Assembly (NCBI GenBank): GCA_947462335.1
Contig: OX381719.1
Location: 68,747,534-68,811,533, forward strand
Length of the DNA: 64,000 nt
Origin: Harmothoe impar
Taxonomy: Eukaryota > Annelida > Polychaeta > Phyllodocida > Polynoidae
Reading direction: 5' to 3'
Part shown: piece by piece, positions 45,650 to 56,614 of the stretch
Layout of the letters: the number at the start of each line of letters is the position of its first letter
Numbering within the stretch: position 1 is the first letter of the stretch
Translations under genes and position numbers: made by a program
Notes under the pieces: model-generated
The model's input: the letters and a program-made list of their open reading frames with translations, nothing else
Told to the model about the DNA's origin: nothing
Databases searched by the model: none

Positions 45650-45742
45650 GTTGGTGGTTGGTTGGGCTGTTTGGCGGCTGTTGTGGTGCAGGTGGGAGGT
45701 GTGGTAGGAAGGCGTGTACACCGCGCGGCTGTCACCCAGCTG

Positions 45743-45750
45743 CTTATATA
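45743..45750 (-). promoter_or_regulatory. TATA box of the 45649-44171 gene
   Basis: TATATAAG on the - strand places a transcription start near 45715-45720 and a 5' UTR of about 70 bases before the ATG at 45649. Confidence 0.45.
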
Positions 45751-46096
45751 CCCAGCAGGCCCCTATGGCAAGCGATATGTTCACCCCTGAAATCGAAGTT
45801 TCAGTATTCGAAGAACTAGTTTTTCAATTGGAACAACTAGTCTTTCAATTTGAAAAACTAGTTTTTCAATTCGAACAACTAGTTTTTCGATTTGAAAAAC
45901 TAGTTTTTCAGAGGTGAAAATAGTAAGAACTATTTCTATGATCTGAAAATGTAGTTCTTATAAACCCCATTTTCGGACTGAAAATAGTACCTCAAAAAAC
46001 TCCCCATGCAAATCTGGTCCCACACTTTCTATACTAGGCTTGAGCATGGACACCATCCTTGTTAAAAAAGGGGTGGATAAAGGAGTGTCGGCCTAT

Positions 46097-46627
46097 TGTT
46101 ACAAATGTAAGGGTTGTGGAAGTATCACACGAGCACAGGTTCCAAATTCGGTTTGAATGCAACAGGTTTATTCAGTCACGATCACAGCCTCAAAGTAATA
46201 CGAAGGTTTGTTCGGTTCAATCAAATACCCAACTCGAAATGTACAGCGTTCTACCTTTAGCTCGAAGTCAGCAAAGCTGGATGATCTGGTCCTGGTCCAG
46301 CATAGCTGGTGCAGGAGCCAGAGAGTGGGAGGGGTGTAGGTGGCCCGTGATCGAAAGGTAACAAAGATATCGAAGGGTGTGGGTCTGAGCTCATCCTGGG
46401 ACGAACTCCCTGACGTAGCCAACCTCGGCCTCTTATATACCCTGAGCGCGGACCAAGCAGTGTCGACGTGGCACTCCTCCGGAGCGCCGTCTGGAGTGCC
46501 CTGCCTGGCTCCGCTACCGGATAATCGAAAGGACATGGTGTAGGTGTTGCCACCTAGTGTCCGAAGGAGGCACTTCCCACGTTGACTCCACGAACCCATA
46601 TATACACGTATTATTCGTGCCCCTACA
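46097..46627 (-). mobile_element. possible solo LTR nested in the foldback element
   Basis: On the - strand the block runs from TGTAGGGGCACG to TTTGTAACA (531 bp). It contains a TATATAAGAGG box around 46432-46442, and it has TG...CA ends. Flanking pentamers (CCTAT and CAAAT) do not match, so a target duplication is not shown. Confidence 0.3.
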
Positions 46628-46780
46628 CAAATATATGCATGTCTGCAATTTGTGGAAAAAAGGGGTAATTTTTCATAGTACATGGCATTTTGTTCATCTC
46701 TCGCTTCTGACATACATGTACATTTGTATAGCCCAGGTTAATGAAATGCTTTAAAATGATATCAGATATAACAAAACTAA

Positions 46781-47189
46781 GGCCAAAAAAAATAAAAGGT
46801 GTGTTTCAGGCAACCTGACCCTAATTTGAAAAAAGGGCCGACCCTAGCCTTTTTTCCGATTTTGGAGAATTTTTATTTTTTTTTGCAAAATATTCATATT
46901 TTTTGCGGAAATTTTAGCAATTTTTTGGTCAGGAAGAAGAGATCACATGCCTAATTAACTGTCAAGCCTCAGCAAATTGCTTATTAACAAGAATGTCCAA
47001 TAATTTCATGATATTCCTAGTCATAGTAAGAATCGGTGAGTCATCTTGATGACCCGCGAGTCGATATGGCAGTACGCGATTCATTCAAGGTACCTCCAAC
47101 ATTTAAAAAAAAAAAGAAAAAAAAATCCGACCTACCTACCCCAAATTTTTGGACCATGTTGCCTGAAACACACCTTTTTTTTTTTGGCC
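46781..47189. mobile_element. 409-bp MITE, GGCCAAAA...GGTGTGTTTC family, TAA target duplication
   Basis: The left end GGCCAAAAAAAATAAAAGGT with GTGTTTCAGGCAAC mirrors the right end GTTGCCTGAAACACACC with TTTTTGGCC. TAA flanks both sides (46778-46780 and 47190-47192). Same family as 31147-32739. The 3-bp TAA duplication is typical of PIF/Harbinger elements. Confidence 0.75.
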
Positions 47190-47653
47190 TAACTACTAAA
47201 AATAAAATTATACATTTCTTTTGAAAAATGTGCCTTTTAGAGGGGGGGGTGCGCGATGCTACCACATGCGCAATATTACCCACATTTACCCTATATTTGA
47301 AATTAATTAACGAGGATATTGTCAGGTTTATTCTGGGAGTGCGGGTGCGGGGACCGGGGGCCTCCTACAATTCTTCTGTGTCCTTGTAACCCCTTACTTT
47401 GACTGATTTCGGAGCTCAATTTTCGAGGTGAAAAAGGAGTTTATAAATGGCTCCATTTTCAGGTGACAGAAACCCCATTTTCAGTTGATAGATGAGTTTT
47501 ATGCAGGAAACTCTGATTTCGAGGTGATAATGGGGTTATTTTTGAAAAACTAGTTTTTCGATTTGAAAAACTAGTTTTTCGATTTGAAAAACTAGTTTTT
47601 CGATTTGAAAAACTAGTTTTTCAAAAACTGAAACTTCGATTTCAGGGGTGAAC

Positions 47654-48070
47654 AAATGGCTTGCCACAGGCCCCACACCAGGCCGCCCCACTCACCAGCA
47701 ACACAGAGAGAAAAAGTTACAAGAGCCTACAGCTCAAAACCCACTATCTCTCCCAAACATCTGCAATTTGAGGCTCTTGCAATTTGGGAGCTTTGCATTT
47801 ACTCTAAAATGCAAGAGTTCCATTGCAAGGGTGTCTATACCCCAATTCCCACTGTACGATGTATATTTCACTGAATTTCTGCAACTTGGGCATGTCTGAC
47901 AATATAGATATTGTAGGGAACAGACATTGAAATATACCCATTATTTCAGGTCAATATCGTCAAATTGCAAGAGAAAATACTAAATTGGCAAAACTTTTCA
48001 CTAGAGCAAGGGAAAATATTAAAATATCGATATGTTAGAGTGGGCCCAAATCAGAACAGATTCTTACTCG
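47654..48070. other. spacer, nothing recognised
   Basis: AT-rich sequence between the foldback element and the duplicated block. Several GCAATTTG and TTGCAAGAG repeats occur, but no gene. Confidence 0.5.
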
Positions 48071-48870
48071 TAGCCTGTTATAACTCCCAGTTGCAGTTAT
48101 ATGTGTTGCAATTCGGATCAAGCTAGGCATATTGCAACAGATTCTTATGCTGCAGAAACTTTCTGCATTGTGGGATTTGAGCTATAGTGTTACATTACAG
48201 GGAGACCCGTCCGCTTACTGACTCCTACATGCAATATCACTTGATGTCTAATTAGGGGGAGGGAGGAAGGCGGGCTTAGACTCTAAATACGACATGATTT
48301 AGTTACCGTATACATGTCAGATTTGAGTGCCAGGGAAAAACACCATTTAATAGGAGCACACTACATGGTTTCACTATCATTATATTATATAATGATAGTG
48401 AAAGGATGCAACATAGTTTGTGTCATTACGGGAAATGAGTGCAGGTGAAGCAGGATCGGGAAACGTACAGATCTTGACTTTACTCTCTTTAAACATATCT
48501 TTGGCCTCTTCTAGAAAATCCATAAAACACGGGAGGTGTGGCTCTGTGGGAAATCTGTAACATACTGAGCCAAAAGCCGAAGGAAGGATCCCTAATGACT
48601 TGACTCGCCGTGTATGTGGCTAGCACTGATATGTGCTCTACATACCAGACTAGTATACAAGTGTTTGGGTCTCCCAGTACTAATAAGACTCTTCCCAAAG
48701 GCTCGGATCAAACATGAAAGTACTAGCCAGCCTCTCCAAAGACCCAAAATTTAACCAGAAAAGGCAAAAAATACGAGAATTTCTCCAGAATTACATTTAA
48801 AAAGAATCCAATTTCTTGACAACTTTTGTTGGTATATATTTTTGAATATCTGCATCGATTGTTACATGTA
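48071..48870. repeat. 800-bp block duplicated at 60251-61054, next to a retrotransposon end in both places
   Basis: Nearly identical sequence begins abruptly at TAGCCTGTTATAACTCC in both copies and continues without a break into the B2 repeat of the retrotransposon. It contains a 16-bp-arm palindrome (48369-48403). The short - strand frame here (48698-48489) is kept in both copies, but simple recent duplication explains that. Confidence 0.85.
48369..48403. other. perfect AT-rich palindrome, 16-bp arms and 3-nt loop
   Basis: TTTCACTATCATTATA, then TTA, then its exact inverted repeat. It is retained in the second copy at about 60549-60583. One arm with its left flank (GCATGGTTTCACTATCA) reappears near 53721. 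Confidence 0.85.
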
Positions 48871-49122
48871 TCAATCTTAGTAGCTCTACCGTATGAGAAT
48901 ATAGTGTAGAATATAATGCCATATTAAATAACAGTCAACTATGTTTGGCGTTAGTGTGGTATTTGTCTAACCACACAAATGACAAGTAGCCTTGTCCTGT
49001 TTATCAATAAACACAATTGTTATGAAATAAACGATTGAACATAAAGAAAATTTTATGACGAAGTAACCCAAACAGCGGGGTAACCAAGGACGCTTCCGCG
49101 GGGCGCCCCCTGGTGAGTGTAT

Positions 49123-49327
49123 TTAGTACTAGCGGTGGCCCAGTTTGGCGCCAGTGGAATTACCCGGTAGTACAATTGATACGCACATAAACCTTTTATA
49201 TGACGAATCAATCTTAGTAGCTCTACCGTATGAGAATGTCATATAGAATATAATGCCATATTAAATAACAGTCAACTATGTTTGGCGATAGTGTGGTATT
49301 TGTCTAACCACACAATGACAAGTAGCC
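49123..49327. repeat. A2 and B1 terminal repeats of the retrotransposon
   Basis: A2 (49123-49201) matches A1 at 52904-52982. B1 (49208-49327) matches B2 at 48871-48991. The same A-B pair occurs at about 63690-63900 in the partial second element. Confidence 0.85.
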
Positions 49328-49398
49328 AAGGCGTATACCCCCAAGTAGACTATCCACACTACTCCCCAGTACTCCAGTACCTGTCCGCTGTGGTACCC

Positions 49399-50090
49399 TC
49401 AGTGGGCGTACCTGGCTGGTGGCTGTCCCGCTGTCTTAGCTATCATTGCTGCCACCATCACATCCTGCTGTATTAGTACATCTAATGGCGTTTTTAGGTA
49501 CTGCATCACGCAGTCACTTGACCAATCCCCTCTGACTTTTAAGTCCTGCACTGGGATTCCAATCATCCCTAGGTACGTTGTGCCTCCCCGTCTCATAGAA
49601 TGACTACTAAAGTCCTCCGGGTTGAGACCTGATCTCTTGCACATCAGTTTCAGTGTCGTCTGGTACATCTCATATGTCAGCCCTTCCAGCCCGGCTGGGC
49701 CTGGAATCAAGAAAAGTGGCACACTTTCTGGTGCTGGCACCTGCTCCAGGTGCCGCTCTATCCAATGTACTGCACACAGTCTTTTGTCTGATACTCGAGA
49801 TACCGGTCTATTCCTGGTTCTCCTATAGATTGTAGGTAGATTGACAGGGCGCTTTTATAGCCCTTAATAGATGAGTATTTCAGTGTTTTTACTAAATATG
49901 AAATATATAATGCCAGCTGTCTTGGTGGGCATGGGTTTGTTTTTACATAGTCCTTGAATTATGCGCAGAATTTACCATATTTTGCTAGTTGGGCAGTCTT
50001 GGTTTCTAATGTGGCGTCGGCATAGCAGTGCATCATGAGGTCTTCACACCAGGCGTTCAGCTGCTCCCAATCTGTAATTACGAGAATATA
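49399..50090 (-). pseudogene. retrotransposon tyrosine recombinase, degraded
   Basis: The intact C-terminal part (49740-49399) has SSHSMRRGGTTYLGM with the His-x-x-Arg pair, and VMQYLKTP with the nucleophilic tyrosine. Upstream sequence reads as a recombinase core-binding region (WEQLNAWCEDLMMHC..., PPRQLALYISYLVKTL) but is interrupted by TAA near 49955 and a frame change near 49830. Confidence 0.75.
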
Positions 50091-50114
50091 TTAGCACAAC
50101 ACATGTAACCCCGT

Positions 50115-50875
50115 CTATCTGCTTTGTGGATTCTCTCCACCGATGAGGCGGCTCAGGCTGTCACATATTTCATAGTCCTCGCTTCTAATGTACACTGATT
50201 TTATGTCTATGTTTTTTTCCACGGCTCGCCAGAATATCTTCCTGAGCCACTCCATTGACGTGTTGTTTGTACTCCTACCCGTCCTCAGTGCTGCCACCAG
50301 CTGAGTGTTGTCGGATACCATACACACTGTCTCGTTCTCCCAGCTGTCCCCCCACTTCTCCACCGCTACCAGGATTGGCCATAATTCCAATACGTTTATA
50401 TTATCTTCCTTGAGTGGTATCTCTGGTGCTTCCCCCTGGTGGTGAGTGGGTATGGGTACTGCCGGCGGCGTCTTCACTCCCTTCCAGCTGCCACCCAGTC
50501 TGGGCCATGAGTGATGCCGTATCCCCATGATGTGGACGAGTCGCTGTAGGTTGAGATCATGGGGGCCTGGTTCCCTAAGATGGGTCTGGTGCCATTGAAC
50601 TCTTGTGCAAACTCCAACCACCAGTCCAGGTCCTTTTTCAATTCACCTGCCACCCTCGTCTTCTGGTGTGATTTTTTCAGTGATTTCAGGACGTTGTATA
50701 TGCGGCGTAAGAATACTCTCCCCCCTCTCACCACCTTACTGGCGTGGGCCAGGTATCCTGCCAGCTTTTCCAGCGTCTTTTTTGTCACTGTCTTTTTCCC
50801 CGTCTTTTGTAGCATAGACAGCATCTTCCTCATCTTGTTGTCTGGGAGAGATAGATTCATCCTTTCACTCTCCAC
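50115..50875 (-). pseudogene. retrotransposon RNase H region, frameshifted
   Basis: KLAGYLAHASKVVRGGRVFLR and TYSDSSTSWGYGI lie in one frame. NINVLELWPILVAVEKW, VCMVSDNTQLVAAL and EICDSLSRLIGG lie in the next. The order is that of the DIRS-type connection and RNase H domain. The frame switches near 50480-50500. Confidence 0.8.
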
Positions 50876-52068
50876 TATTTTTTTCTAGGAATCTCGTTGA
50901 TGTACTTTGAGGCGACAGCTTTTTACAGCTGATGTGAAAGCCTAAGTGCCGAAGCACTTTTAATAGCTTTCTCCGGTTGTCCCTACAACCCTCCAGGGTG
51001 GTGTTAATTATGCAGTAGTCGTCTAGGTAGTTGATGATCCTGTCACAACCCCGACGGTTTTGCACATCGTACAATGAAGTTTGATACCTTGCTGAACACA
51101 TATGGTGAAGACAACAGTCCCATACTAAGCCTATTATCTTGCATGAAAATCAGGCTCTGTCCCAGTTTCCAACTGAGTCCCTGGAACTCCCTACTATCTT
51201 CATCAATGTTAATATGGCGATAGGCGTCTGAAATGTCCACTGTGCACATTGTGTCACCTTGTGACAGCAGATCTGTCACTGTGTCCACCGAATTGTAACT
51301 AAACTTCACCCCCAACTTGTCTGTATGGTTGTTGACACAGTAGGTTCCCGGGGCCGAGCAATCAACTATAGCTCTGACCCCCCCCTCCTTTGGTATGGCA
51401 CCATACGCGTGCACACACTGGGGTGGTTTGTCCACTACTGTTATCACACCTGCCTCAATCTCCTTGTTGATTTTTTCCTCCATACTCTTGTGTACGCATG
51501 GTTCTTCCACTGAGTTATAATTCTTTTTTATATACTCAGATTCACAGTCATTGTTGATTACCTTGAAACCAAATGCTGCACCCTGTGTCATGTATGCCCA
51601 GTCCTCATCCACACTCCCATGACAGAAGCATTCCGCGAATACTCTGCATGGTTTCATGCTGGCGTGGGCATCTCCTATGCTGAATGTACATGCGCATGCA
51701 CTGGTGAGGTATTGTTGGTACACTTGGAAAGTGGCGCTCCTGTTGACTTTTGATATAGTGTTGGTGACCTGGACTGTTACCGGGTAGTCCGCCTGACCTA
51801 CTCTAGTGACACACATCCAATCCGCCCCCACACACTCCTTACCGGTATTCCGGCAATCATCACAGCCTGCCGCTTCTCTGGCACCTATTGGGGTGTTGTG
51901 GGTAGTGGTATTATTATGACCGACTATCCCCCTGCTTTTAATGGTTTCCATGGTAACCGCCATGTCAGTTTGCACCTCACAATTTGTAGAGTTATCACAA
52001 TTTATCAGAATATCACATTTTGTATTATCAACACAACTTTCACCGATTCCAGAACACACATAATTCAT
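50865..52068 (-). pseudogene. retrotransposon reverse transcriptase, frameshifted
   Basis: The first frame (52068-51043) carries INKEIEAGVITVVDKP, the motif-A region CTVDISDAYRHINI and motif-B-like LSMGLLSSPYVFSK. A one-base frame change near 51070 leads to a second frame with the catalytic YLDD box (RIINYLDDYCII, about 51040-51005) and LLKVLRHLGFHISCKK. All three catalytic aspartates survive, but the frame is broken. Confidence 0.85.
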
Positions 52069-52253
52069 ACTGACAATATTTTAATTTTCAACAATATCAT
52101 TGCTCCCTCCACCCAAGTCCCTAGTTGGGTTTTTTGTGTTTGAGTCCTCTGCTCGACCCTGATCCACATGGCTACTACTTTTGCTTCTCTTGACATCTAT
52201 AACCATGTTGCATTTTGATTCATTTCCACACTCAGCAGCAGACTGATTGGTGG

Positions 52254-52700
52254 TCATGTCGACAGTTTGCTGACCAGGTAGCCAGTCCTTTTTTGGAGGG
52301 CCTCCTGTGGCTCCCCAGCATGTGTGCACTTGTGGGCTTTTTTGCAGTGCTTGTCAGTACACCCCTCCTTGAAGTTGTACTCCTTGCATGCTTGTCTCGG
52401 TGCCCCACTCTTGTTCTTGGACTTGCATGCCGCGGCCCTCCTTCTCTCCTCCTGTGCTTGGCATGTGTTCTCTACTGAGAAGTACTCCATCACGGCGTCA
52501 GAGCTCTTGGAGAACATCCTGAGGCCTGCCTCCTCCACGTCCGCCCGTATGGCGGCGTCATAATCCACTATGGCTTTGTCTACGTACACCCTCGACTTTG
52601 CCTTGCTGGCCATGAACTTCATGTGACCTAGATAGCGCCTGTAGTCCTCCACGGTCCAGCCCTCCTGGTCATAGCCCCAGGTAGCCAGCCGAGTCTAACG
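52254..52700 (-). pseudogene. retrotransposon gag-like ORF with CCCH zinc finger
   Basis: The frame contains ACKEYNFKEGCTDKHCKKAH, a Cys-x8-Cys-x4-Cys-x3-His finger of the kind seen in DIRS/Ngaro Gag proteins. Upstream it is helical and charged. The frame ends at 52254, and a second frame (52329-52081) carries on, so the region is frameshifted or uses overlapping frames. Confidence 0.65.
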
Positions 52701-52982
52701 CTACGTCCTCCTGTGACCTGAATTTACTCCGGTCCACCGCCTGGGCTGCTGAAATGCGTACAATCCTCACCCACCGGCTAGTGGTGCATAGATCCACAGC
52801 CGCAGCGATATGCCTTTTTAGGCATTACCTGCGGTTTTTAATGTGGGATCTTCCCGAAGCACTTCCCAGTGCGACTTCCTCGAAGAAAATTTTATGATTT
52901 TACTTAGTACTAGCGGTGGCCCAGTTTGGCGCCAGTGGAATTACCCGGTAGTACCATTGATACCCATATAAACCTTTTATAT

Positions 52983-54140
52983 AACGTTTTGCGCCCCCCT
53001 CGGCGAAGGAACCGAAATCCCCCCCTTTGAACTATAGTAATGCGCTGGCTTTTTTGCTTAAAAGGGCCTGAATCTTTTAGATTCTAAGATGGGTCACAAT
53101 TTGTTATGCCCCCCCCCCTCAGGAGGGGTCGGAAATTTTTATGCACCCCATCCCCTGTAACTAATAAATCAACACTCCCTTATTGATTATTTCCATCGAA
53201 TGGGACATTCAGAACGAGATCCATTTTCCTGTACCTGCATTGACATCAGAGTAAACTGGCCCTTCATTTGTTGTGAGAATAAATCATGGTCAGGTTTGTG
53301 CAATATACATTGGTATTTGCTAAAAAAAAGGTTTCTCATCACCAAGCACTGAAAAATATGACGAGGGCGTTGTTTTTTTAGTGTTTTTTTTATCCTTTTT
53401 ACCATGGGGCCAAAATATACTGGAAAATATAGACTTTTCGCAAACAAATTTCACAATTTAGTAGTCAAGAGTATGTTGATCAATAAAAGTTAGGAGAAAT
53501 GTATGTCATGAAATTGACCACATAGATAATGATAAGCATGTTGGTTATTTGTATTCTATGTGAATATCGTTGTTGTTATAGGGATGTAAAGCTTGTGTAT
53601 TTATGTCGGCCGTTGGACTCTGTTGGCTCTATTTGAAAGACTATACGTGGAGGAATTTATGCCTAATAAACGAAATCAAACATCAAGATATCAAACTATA
53701 CCTTGAGGAGCACCCTGCATGGTTTCACTATCACGATGACGGATAGGCTTCACACTCCCTCACCCCCCCCCCCTCATATACACACCCACGGCCACGGTCT
53801 ATATGATCTAGGTCATACAAACAGGAATACAAGGGGAAGCTTTCTCTTCTATAGAATCTAGAAACACGTCGTCTTGGGGATATTAGTATTTAAGATATAG
53901 TGAGACCATGTTAATATAGGTGGATCAGAGGGGTCAAAGGCCATCTGGCGACCTGGGCTGTCTTCCAGGAGGCCTGACGACCTGCTACAATAGTAATTGA
54001 ATAGTACAATTGTAATTGAACTGTTCATAACACGATCAATCTAGTAGTTGCCTGCTGCTTTAATCTACGCTAGTCTACTGTAGTTAACTGTTATAAAACA
54101 TACTCGTTGCTAACGATTAATGGTTAATGATTAGTTTGCT
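52983..54140. other. spacer with old MITE fragments
   Basis: 52985-53182 is the truncated right half of a G-rich palindromic MITE that directly abuts A1, so the retrotransposon probably inserted into or beside it. 53325-53470 is a partial GGTTTCTCATCACC MITE. Nothing coding is recognised. Confidence 0.6.
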
Positions 54141-54159
54141 TATGTGACACTACACCACG

Positions 54160-55452
54160 AGGTGACAGGGGGAGGTGACAGGGGGAGGTGACAGGGGGAG
54201 GGTGACAGGGGGAGGGTGACAGGGGGAGGTCACAGGGGGAGGTGACAGGGGGAGGGTGACAGGGGGAGGGTGACAGGGGGAGGGTGACACCGGGAGGGTG
54301 ACACCGGGAGGGTGACACCGGGAGGGTGACACCGGGAGGGTGACACCGGGAGGGTGACACCGGGAGGGTGAGAGGGGGGAGGGTGACACCGGGAGGGTGA
54401 CAGGGGGAGGTGACAGGGGGAGGTGACGTGGGGAGGTGACAGGGGGAGGTGACAGCGGGAGGTGATGGGGGGAGGTGACAGGGGGAGGGTGACAGGGGGA
54501 GGTGACAGGGGGAGGTGACAGGGGGAGGGTGACAGGGGGAGGGTGACAGGGGGAGGTGAAGGGGGGAGGTAATGGGGGGAGGTGATGGGGGGAGGGGACA
54601 GGGGGAGGTGACAGGGGGAGGTAAAAGGGGGAGGTGACAGGGGGAGGTGACAGGGGGAGGTGACAGGGGGAGGTGACAGGGGGAGGTGACAGGGGGAGGT
54701 GACAGGGGGAGGGTGACAGGGGGAGGTGACAGGGGGAGGGTGACAGGGGGAGGTGACAGGGGGAGGTGACAGGGGGAGGTGACAGGGGGAGGTGACAGGG
54801 GGAGGTGACGGGGGGAGGTGACAGGGGGAGGTGATGGGGGGAGGTGACAGGGGGAGGGTGACAGGGGGAGGTGACAGGGGGAGGGGGGACAGGGGGAGGT
54901 GACAGGGGGAGGTGACAGGGGGAGGGTGACAGGGGGAGGTGATAGGGGGAGGGTGACAGGGGGAGGGTGACAGGGGGAGGGTGACAGGGGGAGGTGACAG
55001 GGGGAGGTGACAGGGGGAGGTGACAGGGGGAGGTGACAGGGGGAGGTGACAGGGGGAGGGTGACAGGGGGAGGTGACAGGGGGAGGGTGACAGGGGGAGG
55101 GTGACAGGGGGAGGGTGACAGGGGGAGGTGACAGGGGGAGGTGACAGGGGGAGGTGACAGGGGGAGGTGACAGGGGGAGGTGACAGGGGGAGGTGACAGG
55201 GGGAGGGTGACAGGGGGAGGGTGACAGGGGGAGGGTGACAGGGGGAGGTGAAGGGGGGAGGTAATGGGGGGAGGTGACAGGGGGAGGGTGACAGGGGGAG
55301 GTGACAGGGGGAGGTGACAGGGGGAGGTGACAGGGGGAGGTGACAGGGGGAGGTGACAGGGGGAGGTGACAGGGGGAGGGTGACAGGGGGAGGTGACAGG
55401 GGGAGGGTGACAGGGGGAGGGTGAACGGGGGAGGTGACAGGGGGAGGTGACA
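54160..55452. repeat. 1.3-kb purine-rich minisatellite, GGGGGAGGTGACA unit, nearly 100 copies
   Basis: A 13-14 bp unit GGGGGAGG(G)TGACA is repeated almost without interruption. A sub-block of GTGACACCGGGAGG variants lies at 54285-54370. The + strand is almost entirely purine apart from TGAC. A 407-codon - strand frame is only the Pro/Ser-rich translation of the repeat. Confidence 0.97.
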
Positions 55453-56084
55453 CTAGTGTCAGCTGCTACTTGTGCTGCTCGTGCAGCGGCTATTTGTAAA
55501 CTAATTAATACGACTTCCTCATCAAATTTGTCATCTACAACTGTTTCAATCTTAAGGCTTTTTTTTTGAGTTTATTCTTTTTTCAAATTTGGTCCCACCT
55601 CAAAAGAGGAATAGGACTCTGTAACAATGTAGCTCTCTTGATCAATTAACAGCCCCATTTTTCTTAGATGTCATCTGACAGCTTCTTGCTAGGCCAGGAT
55701 ATTGTTAAATAAACAACTTGGAAAGCTAATTACAGTTTTCTGGGCTTGAAATATGAGTATCTTGACTGTAACAGCAGCCTTTTTACCGTATAGTCCTTCA
55801 ACGGACTCTTGCTGGCCAGACTTTCAAGCAAGTTTGCCAAAGTCCAGCCTGTTATTGAATGTCCAGCCTAGCCTGACCCTCAGTAGAATGGTCCTTGACC
55901 CATCTATTATAGTCCAGCAGTGCCTGACCCTTGTATGAGAGTAGTATTGGCGACATTGGCTGACTCTGATATTTACCTGTGTGTACGGGGGGAGGAGAGG
56001 GTTCACAGCCACAGCTCTCTTAAGGCAAAGCTTGCGCTTATAGAGCACTACTAGTGGGGGTTTGAATGAGGAGTCTATGGCGTT

Positions 56085-56262
56085 TTTCTTTAAAAAAAAT
56101 AGCCATGGCACATGTCGATGTCGCTTAATTATGCTCATATCTCATGTCGATTTTAAGAATTGCTCATGTCACCTGTCACTATGTTTTTCAACCTTCATGT
56201 CAAATGTCACTAGGCCTCATGTCGAATGTCGATTCTAAGAAACAGACATGTCGCCATCTCGA
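56085..56262. repeat. dispersed repeat, CATGTC-rich family
   Basis: Repeated CATGTCGA and TTAAGAATTGCTCATGTC motifs. It is the reverse-orientation relative of 26705-26875 and 60085-60235. Confidence 0.55.
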
Positions 56263-56277
56263 ATTTAGTGGTCCACA

Positions 56278-56281
56278 CCGC

Positions 56282-56322
<41 letters not shown>

Positions 56323-56560
56323 ATTTGCTGTTGCTGCTGCTGTTGGTGCTGCTGCTTGTGCTGCTCGTGCTGCTCGTGCAGCTGCTGCAGCTGCTGACAG
56401 CTGCTGCTGCTTGTGCTGCTCGTGCAGCTGCTGCAGTTGCTGACGATGTCACGGATGCTGTTGACAGATGCTGCTGCTTGTGCTGCTCGTGCAGCTGCTG
56501 CTGCTGCTGACGATGTCACGGATGCTGCTGACAGATGCTGCTGCTTGTGCTGCACGAGAC
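56278..56560. repeat. CTG/CAG trinucleotide-rich block
   Basis: It starts with about 13 uninterrupted CTG triplets (56283-56322). Interrupted CTG tracts follow, with a longer subrepeat (GCTGCTTGTGCTGCTCGTGC, then GACGATGTCACGGATGCTG). It lies just 3' of the single-exon - strand ORF. No reading of it as a polyglutamine exon is supported. Confidence 0.9.
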
Positions 56561-56614
56561 TGAGTAGCTGCTATTACTAATGCTACTAATACTAGTATGA
56601 GAAAATACATTTAG

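Larger units (their letters stand above)
45779..47653. mobile_element. 1.9-kb foldback-like element with subrepeated palindromic arms
   Basis: A perfect 26-bp sequence at 45779-45804 recurs inverted at 47628-47653; weaker inverted similarity continues about 18 bases outward on both sides. Inside each end is a tandem array of 22-bp units whose core GAAAAACTAGTTTTTC is itself a palindrome (45815-45912 and 47545-47625). The interior holds an LTR-like segment and a 409-bp MITE, so it has been a landing site for later insertions. No transposase ORF is seen. Confidence 0.65.
48871..52982 (-). mobile_element. decayed Ngaro/DIRS-type (tyrosine recombinase) retrotransposon with split direct repeats
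   Basis: In - strand order: A1 (52982-52904), gag-like region, reverse transcriptase, RNase H, tyrosine recombinase, B1 (49327-49208), A2 (49201-49123), B2 (48991-48871). A1 and A2 share TTAGTACTAGCGGTGGCCCA and the following 60 bases. B1 and B2 share TCAATCTTAGTAGCTCTACC and about 100 more bases. The order A1-genes-B1-A2-B2 is the split direct repeat plan of Ngaro elements within the DIRS order, which integrate through a tyrosine recombinase and make no target duplication. Frameshifts and a stop codon show this copy is inactive. Confidence 0.85.

Noticed and set aside
45815..45912. Regularly spaced short repeats resembling a CRISPR array
   Set aside because: Units are 22-bp self-palindromic tandem repeats without unique spacers, in an animal genome, and occur inverted at 47545-47625 as element arms.
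46168..46713. 181-codon - strand ORF over the LTR-like segment
   Set aside because: It spans a promoter-like LTR and its flanks, with no domain similarity. Long open frame judged accidental.
48489..48698. 69-codon - strand ORF present in both duplicated blocks (also 60670-60879)
   Set aside because: Conservation is explained by recent duplication, other frames are as well kept, and no protein family is recognised.
54230..55453. 407-codon - strand ORF, Pro/Ser/His-rich
   Set aside because: It is the translation of the GGGGGAGGTGACA minisatellite. Other frames of the same array are equally open and there is no non-repeat sequence.
56226..56555. Poly-Ala/Leu/Gln/Ser ORFs on both strands
   Set aside because: All six frames of a CTG/CAG repeat are open. 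No splice sites or flanking coding sequence tie it to a gene.
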